Of a stretch of DNA of 64,000 nt, positions 41,130 through 57,055 are shown piece after piece. The translations under genes were made by a program, and so were the position numbers. The stretch lies in contig NZ_JAZHSD010000001.1 of NCBI RefSeq assembly GCF_036924745.1, positions 186,001 to 250,000 on the forward strand, written 5' to 3'. The notes below the pieces were generated by a model, which was given only the letters and a program-made list of their open reading frames with translations, did not search any database and was not told the DNA's origin. The first letter of the stretch is position 1; the number at the start of each line of letters is the position of its first letter. This stretch comes from Bradyrhizobium sp. AZCC 1693. Its GTDB lineage: Bacteria > Pseudomonadota > Alphaproteobacteria > Rhizobiales > Xanthobacteraceae.

Positions 41130-42017
41130 TCAACTGCGGCGCGGCGCGTGGCGCAACTTGTCGGGATTGCGGACGACATAGATGGCGGCGATTTTCTCGC
41201 CTGATATCGCCATGCTCAGGGTGAGATCGAGTTCGCCGTCCAGATAGAGCAGGGCGCCCACGGCGCCGTTGATAACAGCCGGCTCGATCCGGACGTCCTG
41301 GCCGGCGGTCTTGCCGGCAAGGCCGACGAAGAAGCGCGCGACCTTGTCGGCGCCGATGATCGGATTGCGCGCCGCGAACTTGCGGCCGCCACCATCCGTG
41401 AGCGCCACCGCGTCCTCGCGCAGCAATTCGGCCAGCTGCCTGACATTGCCGCTGGCAACCGCGTCGCTGAAAGCCTGCAGCAGGCGGGCGTGACCGTCCG
41501 GCGTTGCCGCAGGTGCCGGGCGATTGTCGCGCACCGCGCGGCGGGCGCGTGAGGCCAGTTGCCGGCAGGACGCCTCGGTGCGGTCGAGCATGGCGGCGAT
41601 TTCGGGGAACGGCGTGTCGAAGACGTCGTGAAGCAGGAAGGCCGCGCGTTCCGGCGGCGACAGCCGGTCGAGCGCCAGCAACAAGGCGAACGAAAGATCG
41701 TCGGCCAGTTCGGTCGCGGCGTCGGCCGACAGGCCCTCCGCGTCGAACACGGGCTCGGGGAGCCATGGCCCGATATAGACCTCCCGCTGCGCCTTTGCGC
41801 TCTTCAGGCGATCGAGACAGAGCCGGGTCACAATGGTGACGAGAAAGGCCTCGGGGTTGTGAACGTCCTGCGCCCCGGCAAAGCGCAAATAGGCGTCCTG
41901 CACGACGTCTTCCGCGTCGCTGCGGCTGCCGAGCATGCGATAGGCAAGGCCGAGCAGGCGCCCGCGATGGGGTGCCAGCGGGTCGCCATCATGCAGCCTG
42001 TTTGACGACATCGACAT
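41130..42017 (-). CDS. ECF41-type RNA polymerase sigma factor with SnoaL-like regulatory tail
   Basis: 295 residues: sigma region 2 (RGRLLGLAYRMLGSRSDAED), linker YIGPWLPEP (81-89) and region 4 (DRLSPPERAAFLLHDVFDTP). A ~120-residue SnoaL-like extension carries both ECF41 hallmarks, DGGG at 208-211 and NPDKL at 284-288. In this group no anti-sigma factor is used; the fused tail controls activity. GGAGGG before the ATG fixes the start. It is the last gene of a three-gene operon with an AhpD/CMD protein, the standard ECF41 partner, overlapping it by 29 bases. Confidence 0.93.
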   Translation of the reverse strand: MSMSSNRLHDGDPLAPHRGRLLGLAYRMLGSRSDAEDVVQDAYLRFAGAQDVHNPEAFLVTIVTRLCLDRLKSAKAQREVYIGPWLPEPVFDAEGLSADAATELADDLSFALLLALDRLSPPERAAFLLHDVFDTPFPEIAAMLDRTEASCRQLASRARRAVRDNRPAPAATPDGHARLLQAFSDAVASGNVRQLAELLREDAVALTDGGGRKFAARNPIIGADKVARFFVGLAGKTAGQDVRIEPAVINGAVGALLYLDGELDLTLSMAISGEKIAAIYVVRNPDKLRHAPRRS

Positions 42018-42534
42018 TATGTCCCTCCACGGTGACGCGGCGGCACTCTTTGGCGTAACCGAGCCCTGCCTTCACCATCGGGAACATCCGGCCCAATTGC
42101 AGTGCCAGCGTTAAATCGATAACGCCCTTCTGGCCCCATTGGGCGCGAACGGCGTCGCGAAATTCATCATCATTGGCGGACCGGCGCACCACGGCGTCTG
42201 CAAACCTGAACCCAAGCGTGGTCGCGTCATTCATCGCGCGGGGATCGCGGCGGAGAACCGCTTCGACCTGGTCGTTGGGCATGCCGGCTTCCAGCGCCAT
42301 GTCGACGACCAGTTGGGTGCATGGACCGCAATCCTCGGCCAGGGCGCCGACGATCTTGGCTGCGAAACTCGCGTCGATCGGGACCGCCTCGCGATGGGCG
42401 GACGCCTTCATGACGGGCGCGAATTTGAAGAAGGCGGAAGGGGAACAGTTCAGCATCATCAGGAGATAGCTGACGTCGTACCCGTAACGCTTGGCAAATG
42501 CGCGCAGCGTGCGGCGCGCGATCCAACTACGCAT
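41989..42534 (-). CDS. carboxymuconolactone decarboxylase/AhpD-like protein
   Basis: A 181-residue AhpD-fold protein with redox motif C69-G-P-C72 (AEDCGPCTQLVVDMA), so a thiol peroxidase/reductase role is more likely than decarboxylation. AAAGGAG lies upstream of the ATG. It overlaps the membrane-protein gene before it and the sigma gene after it. ECF41 factors commonly control such CMD/DoxX/oxidoreductase genes, which suggests a redox-stress circuit. Confidence 0.88.
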   Translation of the reverse strand: MRSWIARRTLRAFAKRYGYDVSYLLMMLNCSPSAFFKFAPVMKASAHREAVPIDASFAAKIVGALAEDCGPCTQLVVDMALEAGMPNDQVEAVLRRDPRAMNDATTLGFRFADAVVRRSANDDEFRDAVRAQWGQKGVIDLTLALQLGRMFPMVKAGLGYAKECRRVTVEGHNVDVVKQAA

Positions 42535-42904
42535 GATTTTCTCCTTTGCTGGGGAAGGCGGAATAGAGGGCGGCTGCCGACGGCAGTACGATGGCGAGGA
42601 GGTCAAAGACGGGGTGATGGGCGTGGCCGCCCGCCAGGATCGCCAGGTGGAGCAGGGCGTGGGCGGCGAGGAAGCTGGCGCCAGCGACTGCGGCTGGCCA
42701 ATATCGTGGCCGCCATGCCCGCGCGGCCAGCGCCAGCCCGGCCACGAGGAACGCGACCCCGATATCCTGAGCGAAATGTGGGTTGAACGGGCCGGTGTCC
42801 GGTACCCCGGGTACGGTTTCGTACCAGAGGGGGCCAGCCACCAGCATGGCTAGCCCGTTCAGAACCGTGGGTATCGCAAGAATTGCTGCCAACTGACGCC
42901 GCAT
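42527..42904 (-). CDS. small four-helix membrane protein
   Basis: A 125-residue inner-membrane protein with four predicted helices (AILAIPTVLNGLAMLVAG, GVAFLVAGLALAARAW, AAVAGASFLAAHALLHLAIL, LLAIVLPSAAALYSAF). No signature is recognised; size and context resemble DoxX-like or DUF-type partners of ECF41 operons. The ATG has AGGAGG about eight bases upstream, and an ECF41-type promoter lies directly before it. Confidence 0.8.
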   Translation of the reverse strand: MRRQLAAILAIPTVLNGLAMLVAGPLWYETVPGVPDTGPFNPHFAQDIGVAFLVAGLALAARAWRPRYWPAAVAGASFLAAHALLHLAILAGGHAHHPVFDLLAIVLPSAAALYSAFPSKGENHA

Positions 42905-42923
42905 GGGAACCTCCTGCGGCCAA

Positions 42924-42950
42924 GACGAGCCAAGTGCCCCCGGTGTGACA
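42924..42950 (-). promoter_or_regulatory. predicted ECF41 promoter
   Basis: On the minus strand TGTCACA (42944-42950), 16 bases, then CGTC (42924-42927). This matches the ECF41 target motif as I recall it from published work, including spacing. It sits 20 bases before the operon start codon, implying autoregulation of the three genes at 41130-42904. Confidence 0.7.
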
Positions 42951-43339
42951 GAACCCGTCAAAGAATTTCCCTGATTCGGGGCGAAAATTTTTGCTCCGGC
43001 CGGCCGGTGAACTGGTCTGAATTTTGCTCTTGGCAAGCCGGCCAAGACTCGGTAAACAACCGTCTCCGGGCGTGCTGGCCGTTGCTGGCACGTTCGTGCG
43101 CGCATTCCGAAAACCCGATACGGTAGGAGATCATTCCTTTCAGGACATCCGCATGGATTGCTCGAAAGGAAGGAAAACTCATCACTTCGGTGGAGTGCGG
43201 CAGGGGTCTTTCGGCTTGCCGGATGACCTCGATCCTGTCCGAGACTGCAGGCGCCCGAGTCGAAACTTAATGCGGAAACGCAAGTTTCTTCAATGGCTTA
43301 ATCTTACGGCCTGCATAGACGGGTGAAGACCGGATTTCG
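42951..43339 (+). other. gene-free stretch before the rplJ leader
   Basis: About 390 bases between the ECF41 promoter and the putative L10 leader. Short open frames exist on both strands but lack ribosome sites and family resemblance. The rplJL promoter must lie here or slightly downstream; I cannot pick a convincing pair of hexamers. Confidence 0.4.
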
Positions 43340-43548
43340 CTTTATCGCTGCCTCGCGCGGCGCCATGGCTGATTTGGTTCGAACCTCGACACCCCGCGCC
43401 ATCTGGTTCGGGAGGGCAGGCTTATCAATGTCGTCCTGCCCGGCGTGTCCTTGAGACTGGTGTCTAGAGGTCAGGTTTTGGGTGAGACGATGGGTGCAAC
43501 CCGGCGGTCTTGCTCTTAAGCGAAGGCCGCCAACCGGAGAGAGCTTGC
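43340..43548 (+). promoter_or_regulatory. probable ribosomal L10-L12 autoregulatory leader of rplJL
   Basis: The ~200 nt before rplJ can form stacked hairpins: GGGCAGG/CCTGCCC (about 43412-43442) and GGCGG/CCGCC around CTTGC...GCGAAG just before the ribosome site (43503-43531). Bacterial rplJ leaders bind the L10(L12)4 complex to repress translation. Position and structure fit; I cannot confirm the kink-turn consensus by eye. Confidence 0.45.
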
Positions 43549-43549
43549 T

Positions 43550-44068
43550 GTGGAAAGAGCGGCAAAAAAGGACGCGGTTGAGGCGCTGAACGAGGTCTTC
43601 AAGACCACGAGCGTCGCAGTCGTCGCCCACTATTCCGGCCTCACCGTGGCCCAGATGCAGAAGCTGCGCATGCAGATGAAGCAGGCGGGCGCGTCGGTGA
43701 AGGTCTCGAAGAACCGTCTCGCCAAAATTGCTCTTGAAGGCACGGATGTCGTTGCCATCGGTTCCCTGCTGAAGGGGCCGACCGTGATCGCGACTTCAAA
43801 CGATCCGGTAGCGGCGCCGAAGGTTGCCATCGAATTCGCCAAGGCGAACGAACAGTTCGTCATTCTCGGCGGCTCGATGGGTAAAACCGTCCTGGATGTG
43901 AACGGTGTGAAGGCGCTTGCCTCATTGCCGTCGCTGGACGAGCTGCGCGGCAAGATTGTCGGCCTCCTGGTGGCGCCGGCGACCAAGATTGCTCAGCTCT
44001 CCACTGCGCCCGCGGCCAAGCTCGCGCGCGTCGTTCAGGCCTATGCCTCAAAGAGCGAAGCGGCCTGA
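43550..44068 (+). CDS. rplJ: 50S ribosomal protein L10
   Basis: A 172-residue L10 from a GTG start behind CCGGAGAGAG. Landmarks: [36 protein letters not shown] and the C-terminal helix that carries L7/L12 dimers ([20 protein letters not shown]). It forms the base of the ribosomal stalk and is co-transcribed with rplL. Confidence 0.97.
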   Translation: MERAAKKDAVEALNEVFKTTSVAVVAHYSGLTVAQMQKLRMQMKQAGASVKVSKNRLAKIALEGTDVVAIGSLLKGPTVIATSNDPVAAPKVAIEFAKANEQFVILGGSMGKTVLDVNGVKALASLPSLDELRGKIVGLLVAPATKIAQLSTAPAAKLARVVQAYASKSEAA

Positions 44069-44119
44069 CCCTTCGCAAATCAAATCTGGTTCGAACCAAA
44101 CCTTTAAGGAAACTGATCA

Positions 44120-44491
<372 letters not shown>

Positions 44492-44861
44492 GCGTACTAC
44501 ACAGAAAAGTGTGGGGATTCGCGGGGTTAGCCCTTCGAATCTCCACGATTCCGCCCCATATCGGAGCGGCAGCAGGAAAACGCGGTAGGCGGTGGGGACG
44601 GCAGGGTTCCCGGCGTAAGCCGTTGGGAGACAGTCAGATTTCGGGCTTTTTCAGTCCGTGAAGCGGCAAGTTGAGACGGGCGGGTGCAGTCGTGCGCCCC
44701 GCGCGTCGTTTTGCGTTTTAAAGGGCTAGAGAACGGGTTCAGGATTTAATTCCTGAAAGTGGGCTTTGTTCCTTTCGAGCGATTCGAAATTCAACCCGGG
44801 GGCGATGGCAGTCGCGCTTCGGAAGGTTCGCCCACGAGGGCGACGAAAATGAGAGGCCACG
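44492..44861 (+). promoter_or_regulatory. structured rplL-rpoB intergenic leader
   Basis: 370 bases with no gene. An 11-bp stem (GTGGGGATTCG pairing with CGAATCTCCAC, one G-T) lies at about 44511-44547, and a perfect 7-bp hairpin TTCAGGA/TCCTGAA at 44738-44757. Neither has a T-run, so attenuation or processing between rplJL and rpoBC is likelier than full termination. Confidence 0.5.
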
Positions 44862-48980
<4,119 letters not shown>

Positions 48981-49133
48981 CGCTTGAGATTCCATGTCCG
49001 GCCAGAAGCGCGAAGAGAACCTTCGCGCAGATGGGCCGGGCATTCGCGCTCCTCTCGGACGTTGAGCAGGGCGCGCACTAAATAAGAGTTTCGAATTTGC
49101 TGCCGGTGACGACCGGCACGCGAGGAGAAGACG

Positions 49134-53333
<4,200 letters not shown>

Positions 53334-53360
53334 GGTTCCGTCAGGTTCCAATCAACGAGA

Positions 53361-53390
53361 AAGCCGGCTGCGAAGCCGGCTTTTTCTTAT
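53361..53390 (+). terminator. intrinsic terminator after rpoC
   Basis: AGCCGGC TGCGAA GCCGGCT forms a 7-bp GC-rich stem followed directly by TTTTCTTATT. Confidence 0.85.
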
Positions 53391-53483
53391 TGTAAACGGG
53401 ATCTGTCGCGAGACGGGTGGCGCTTGCTCTCAAGTTGGGGAATAGTGTTATGCTCGCAACGGTAGTGATGCTTGCAGTTCCCC

Positions 53484-54593
53484 ATGAGCGACTTGATGAG
53501 CGACTCGGCTCATTTTGAATCCTTAATCGATCGCGTCTACGAGGCGGGGCTCATACCTTCCCAATGGCCAGCCCTGCTTGGCGACCTCGGTGCAGCGGTC
53601 GGCGGCAATGGCGGCTTTCTGTTCGGCGTGCGGGACGGATACACACGTGCGGTCAATTCCGTCGAATATGACCAGCTCATTCCTGTTTTCCTGAGAGACG
53701 GATGGAGCGAACGCGATCCCAATCTGCCGCGCGCTATCGCCCGGAACCATGCAGGCTTCCTCACTGACCATGATCTCTTCTCGGAGGAGGAGATCGCGAC
53801 CAACGACGTCTATTGCAACTTTTACCGCAAGCACGGCATTGGCTACCGGGCCGGGACGATCATTCCGATACCGAGCGGCGATTCGATCGCAATTGTCGTG
53901 TCACGGCATCAGGATCGCGGTCCGGTGCCGCGAGAGGTCGTCGCCTTGCTGGATGGGCTGCGGCCACATCTGGCGCGCGCGTCCCTTGCCGCAAATCGCC
54001 TCGGCTTCGAACGCGCCCGTGCGCAGGCTGATGCTTTGCAGGTGCTGGGCCTGCCGGGCGCTGTGCTGCGCGGGCGTGGCCGGGTGTTTGCGGCAAACGG
54101 CTTGTTCGAGGCGCTGATCCCTTCGCTGTTTCGGGATCGTATCGAGCGCGTGACGACGACGGACGTCACGGCGGACGCGCTGCTTGCGGAGGCGCTTGGT
54201 CCAATGTCACTTGCCGATCGTCGGATCGTGAAATCGATACCGGTCGCTGCGACGAGAGACCGCGTGCCGATGGTGCTGCATGTCCTCCCCGTTCGCGGTT
54301 CCGCACGCGATATCTTCACGCAGGCCACAGCGCTGCTGGTGGTGACGCCGGTCGATCGCGCTGCGGTGCCGACCGCGGAGGTTCTGCAAGGCCTGTTCGA
54401 CCTGACGCCGGCGGAAGCGCGCGTGGCGCGGGGCATCGGCCAGGCTGAAACCGTTGATGCACTTGCCGACGCGACCGGCGTCAATCGGGAGACGGTGCGC
54501 AGCCAGCTCAAGGCCGTGCTGTCGAAGACCGGCCTCTCGCGCCAGCAGGAGCTTGTCAGCCTGCTCGCCGGCAAGGCGTTCCATGGTGGCTAG
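53484..54593 (+). CDS. LuxR-type helix-turn-helix regulator
   Basis: About 369 residues. The C-terminal ~65 residues form a GerE/LuxR DNA-binding domain (LFDLTPAEARVARGIGQAET, NRETVRSQLKAVLSKTGLSR). The N-terminal ~290 residues are an uncharacterised sensory region, with no receiver or autoinducer-binding signature I can recognise. The ATG at 53484 is chosen over a TTG 12 bases upstream; neither has a strong ribosome site. It starts the accessory block between rpoC and rpsL and may control it. Confidence 0.85.
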   Translation: MSDLMSDSAHFESLIDRVYEAGLIPSQWPALLGDLGAAVGGNGGFLFGVRDGYTRAVNSVEYDQLIPVFLRDGWSERDPNLPRAIARNHAGFLTDHDLFSEEEIATNDVYCNFYRKHGIGYRAGTIIPIPSGDSIAIVVSRHQDRGPVPREVVALLDGLRPHLARASLAANRLGFERARAQADALQVLGLPGAVLRGRGRVFAANGLFEALIPSLFRDRIERVTTTDVTADALLAEALGPMSLADRRIVKSIPVAATRDRVPMVLHVLPVRGSARDIFTQATALLVVTPVDRAAVPTAEVLQGLFDLTPAEARVARGIGQAETVDALADATGVNRETVRSQLKAVLSKTGLSRQQELVSLLAGKAFHGG

Positions 54594-54678
54594 GCAACAG
54601 ATCGCGGAGGCGGAGCCACAACATCCCCCTCGCGCCGGCGGAATAGGACTTCCGCAAGAATACGGTGCGAAGACAAAA

Positions 54679-54701
54679 GGCCGGCACAAGCCGGCCATTT
54701 T
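54679..54701 (+). terminator. intrinsic terminator after the LuxR-type gene
   Basis: GGCCGGC ACAA GCCGGCC gives a perfect 7-bp stem followed by ATTTTGC, about 85 bases past the stop. Confidence 0.7.
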
Positions 54702-54835
54702 GCTGCTTTCTTTCATTGCTGCGTTGCGGGGACCTGCTTTGTTCATCTTCCCTTCAGGGTGAAAAGGGCTTTTGCTAATTTGGTTTAGACCGGCTGCTTC
54801 CCGAAGGCAGGGGGCCGGAGGGCGACGGAAAAGAC

Positions 54836-56890
54836 ATGTTGGATCTTGCAATCGTAGGCGGCGGCCCCGGCGGGCTGATGAGCGCCTGGTATTTGAAGAA
54901 AAAGCTCGGCGATCTCTGCCGCGTCACCATCTACGAGGCGTCCGACCGTGTCGGGGGCAAGATCGTCTCGCGGAAGTTCGATTCCGCGCCCGCGCTCTAT
55001 GAGGCCGGCGTCGCCGAAATCTACGATTATTCGATGACCGGCCCGGATCCGCTGCGGGAACTGATCCAGCATTTCGGCCTGCAGACCATCCCGATGGACG
55101 CGGAGCAGGTGCACCTCGACGGCGAGTTGCTCAACGACGTGCCGGGCATGCGCCGCAAATATGGTGAGAAGACCGCGGCTGCGATCGAGGCGTTCCGCAA
55201 GCGGTGCAGCGACCTGGTTTCGCCGATCGAATATTACGAAGGCGTCGGCGCCCACGACAACGAGCACCCCTGGGCCTACATGACCTGCGAGGAAGTGCTC
55301 GACAAGGAAGTCGAGGATGCCACCGCCAAGCGCTTCCTCAAGGCGATGGCGCGCTCGGATATCGCGACCGAGGCCCACAACACCAATGGCCTGAATGCGC
55401 TGAAGAACTTCGTGATGGATATCGACGGCTATATCGGCCTGTATTCGATCCAGAACGGCAACGAGCAACTGATCGAATGCCTGCGCTCGGAAGTCGATGC
55501 CGATATCCAGCTCAACCATCGCGTGCTCAAGGTCGGCAAGACCAATTCTGGCCGCTACGCGCTCAACATGATGAACGGGAAGGGGCCGGAGACACGGGAT
55601 TTCGATCTGGTGCTGATGTGCCTGCCGCATTCCTGGCTCGCCACCATGCGCTGGGATGGCGAAGACCTGCGCCAGTCGATGGTCAAGCACGTCGCCTATT
55701 TCGACCGTCCGGCGCATTATCTTCGGGTTTCGATCCTGTTCGACGAGCCGTTCTGGGGCGAGAAGATCCGCGGCGCTTGGTTCATGTCGGAAGCGTTCGG
55801 CGGCTGCTGCGTCTACAATGAGGGCGCCCGCCATGACGTCGGTAAGCACGGCGTGCTCAACTGGCTGATCGCAGGTTCCGACGCGCTGGCGTTCGCCAAT
55901 CTGAGCGATCAGGAACTGATCGACGCCGCGCTCAAATCGTTGCCGGCCTCGCTCGGCAACGCCCGCGATCATTTCATGGAAGGCAAGATCCACCGCTGGC
56001 TGTCGTCGGTGAATGCGCTGCCGGGCGGCCTGCCGGTGCGCGACGTCATGACCAACCATCGGCCGGAGCCGAAAGAGCATCCGGGAATCGTCGTGGTCGG
56101 CGACTATCTGTTCGATTCGACGCTGAACGGTCTGCTCGACTCCTCCGACGCCGCCACCGATATCATTCTGACCGAGATGATGCGGTTGCGCCGCACCCGC
56201 GCACAGCAGGGCGGGGTGTCATCCGACAAGATCGACCGCAGCTATTTTGAGAATTACCGTGGCGTCGGCCCCTACAGCGAAGTCTGGAACCAGTTTACCG
56301 ATCCGGCCTATCTGACCGACCTGATCAAGATCGTCTGGAACAGGGCCAAAGGCTACAAGCTGCTCGTTGCCGGTTCCGCCAGCGGCGAACTGGTCGGCGC
56401 GTTGCGCGAGTTCGGCATCGATGCCTGGGGTATCGAAAACAACAAGGCGATCCACGCCAAAACGCCGAAGGCGCTGAAAAAGTACAACAAGCTCGGCTCC
56501 ATCGTCGACATACCGTTCAAGGACGACGAATTCGATTTCGTGTTCGAGACCAGCCTGTGCCACGTCGCCGAAAAGCAGGTGCCGCGGGCGGTGCGCGAAC
56601 TCAACCGCGTCGTGAAGACCGGGCTGCTGTTCGGGTCGGTGACGTCGGACATGGCCCCCGCGCTGATCGACCGTTACGACCTGTTGCGCGGCGTGAAGAA
56701 GCTCGGCACCTGGTGGGAATGGTCTGAATTGTTCTTCGGCAACGGCTTCGACCTCTCGATGCACCGGCGCGACTGCACCGATGCGGTATGGGCGGCGACG
56801 CTGGCCGCCAACAAGGGGCCGGGGCAGTGGTACGCCGACGCCGACAGCCTGCGCTATTCGTTCTTCGACAAGGTCGAATCGGACGATTGA
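54836..56890 (+). CDS. fusion of FAD-dependent amine-oxidase-like domain and SAM methyltransferase
   Basis: 684 residues. The N-terminal domain opens with a dinucleotide fold (LDLAIVGGGPGGLMSAWYLK, then YEASDRVGGKIVSR), typical of protoporphyrinogen-oxidase/amine-oxidase/desaturase flavoproteins, ending near residue 445 with VVVGDYLFDSTLNGLLDS. After a short linker, residues ~500-640 form a class I methyltransferase (YKLLVAGSASGELVGALREF, then GIDAWGIE, IPFKDDEFDFVFETSLCHVA). I know no standard pathway with this fusion. An ABC exporter gene follows. Oxidation then methylation of a lipid or secondary metabolite is an inference only. Confidence 0.82.
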   Translation: MLDLAIVGGGPGGLMSAWYLKKKLGDLCRVTIYEASDRVGGKIVSRKFDSAPALYEAGVAEIYDYSMTGPDPLRELIQHFGLQTIPMDAEQVHLDGELLNDVPGMRRKYGEKTAAAIEAFRKRCSDLVSPIEYYEGVGAHDNEHPWAYMTCEEVLDKEVEDATAKRFLKAMARSDIATEAHNTNGLNALKNFVMDIDGYIGLYSIQNGNEQLIECLRSEVDADIQLNHRVLKVGKTNSGRYALNMMNGKGPETRDFDLVLMCLPHSWLATMRWDGEDLRQSMVKHVAYFDRPAHYLRVSILFDEPFWGEKIRGAWFMSEAFGGCCVYNEGARHDVGKHGVLNWLIAGSDALAFANLSDQELIDAALKSLPASLGNARDHFMEGKIHRWLSSVNALPGGLPVRDVMTNHRPEPKEHPGIVVVGDYLFDSTLNGLLDSSDAATDIILTEMMRLRRTRAQQGGVSSDKIDRSYFENYRGVGPYSEVWNQFTDPAYLTDLIKIVWNRAKGYKLLVAGSASGELVGALREFGIDAWGIENNKAIHAKTPKALKKYNKLGSIVDIPFKDDEFDFVFETSLCHVAEKQVPRAVRELNRVVKTGLLFGSVTSDMAPALIDRYDLLRGVKKLGTWWEWSELFFGNGFDLSMHRRDCTDAVWAATLAANKGPGQWYADADSLRYSFFDKVESDD

Positions 56891-57055
56891 GGTCCGACCG
56901 GTTGTATTAAGGCAGGACCGGCTCTGACGGATCAGCGCCGGCCGCGCCAAATGTTTGCCGAATTGATCCCGATCGCATAGAATCGGCGAGGGTAGCGCTC
57001 GCCGCTGCCGCGTTCGATTTGCGGTCATGCCGGCCGTGCAGCATCGGTTGGTTTT

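Noticed and set aside
43304-43630. 108-residue minus-strand frame overlapping rplJ
   Set aside because: No ribosome site; it overlaps the probable L10 leader and the rplJ start.
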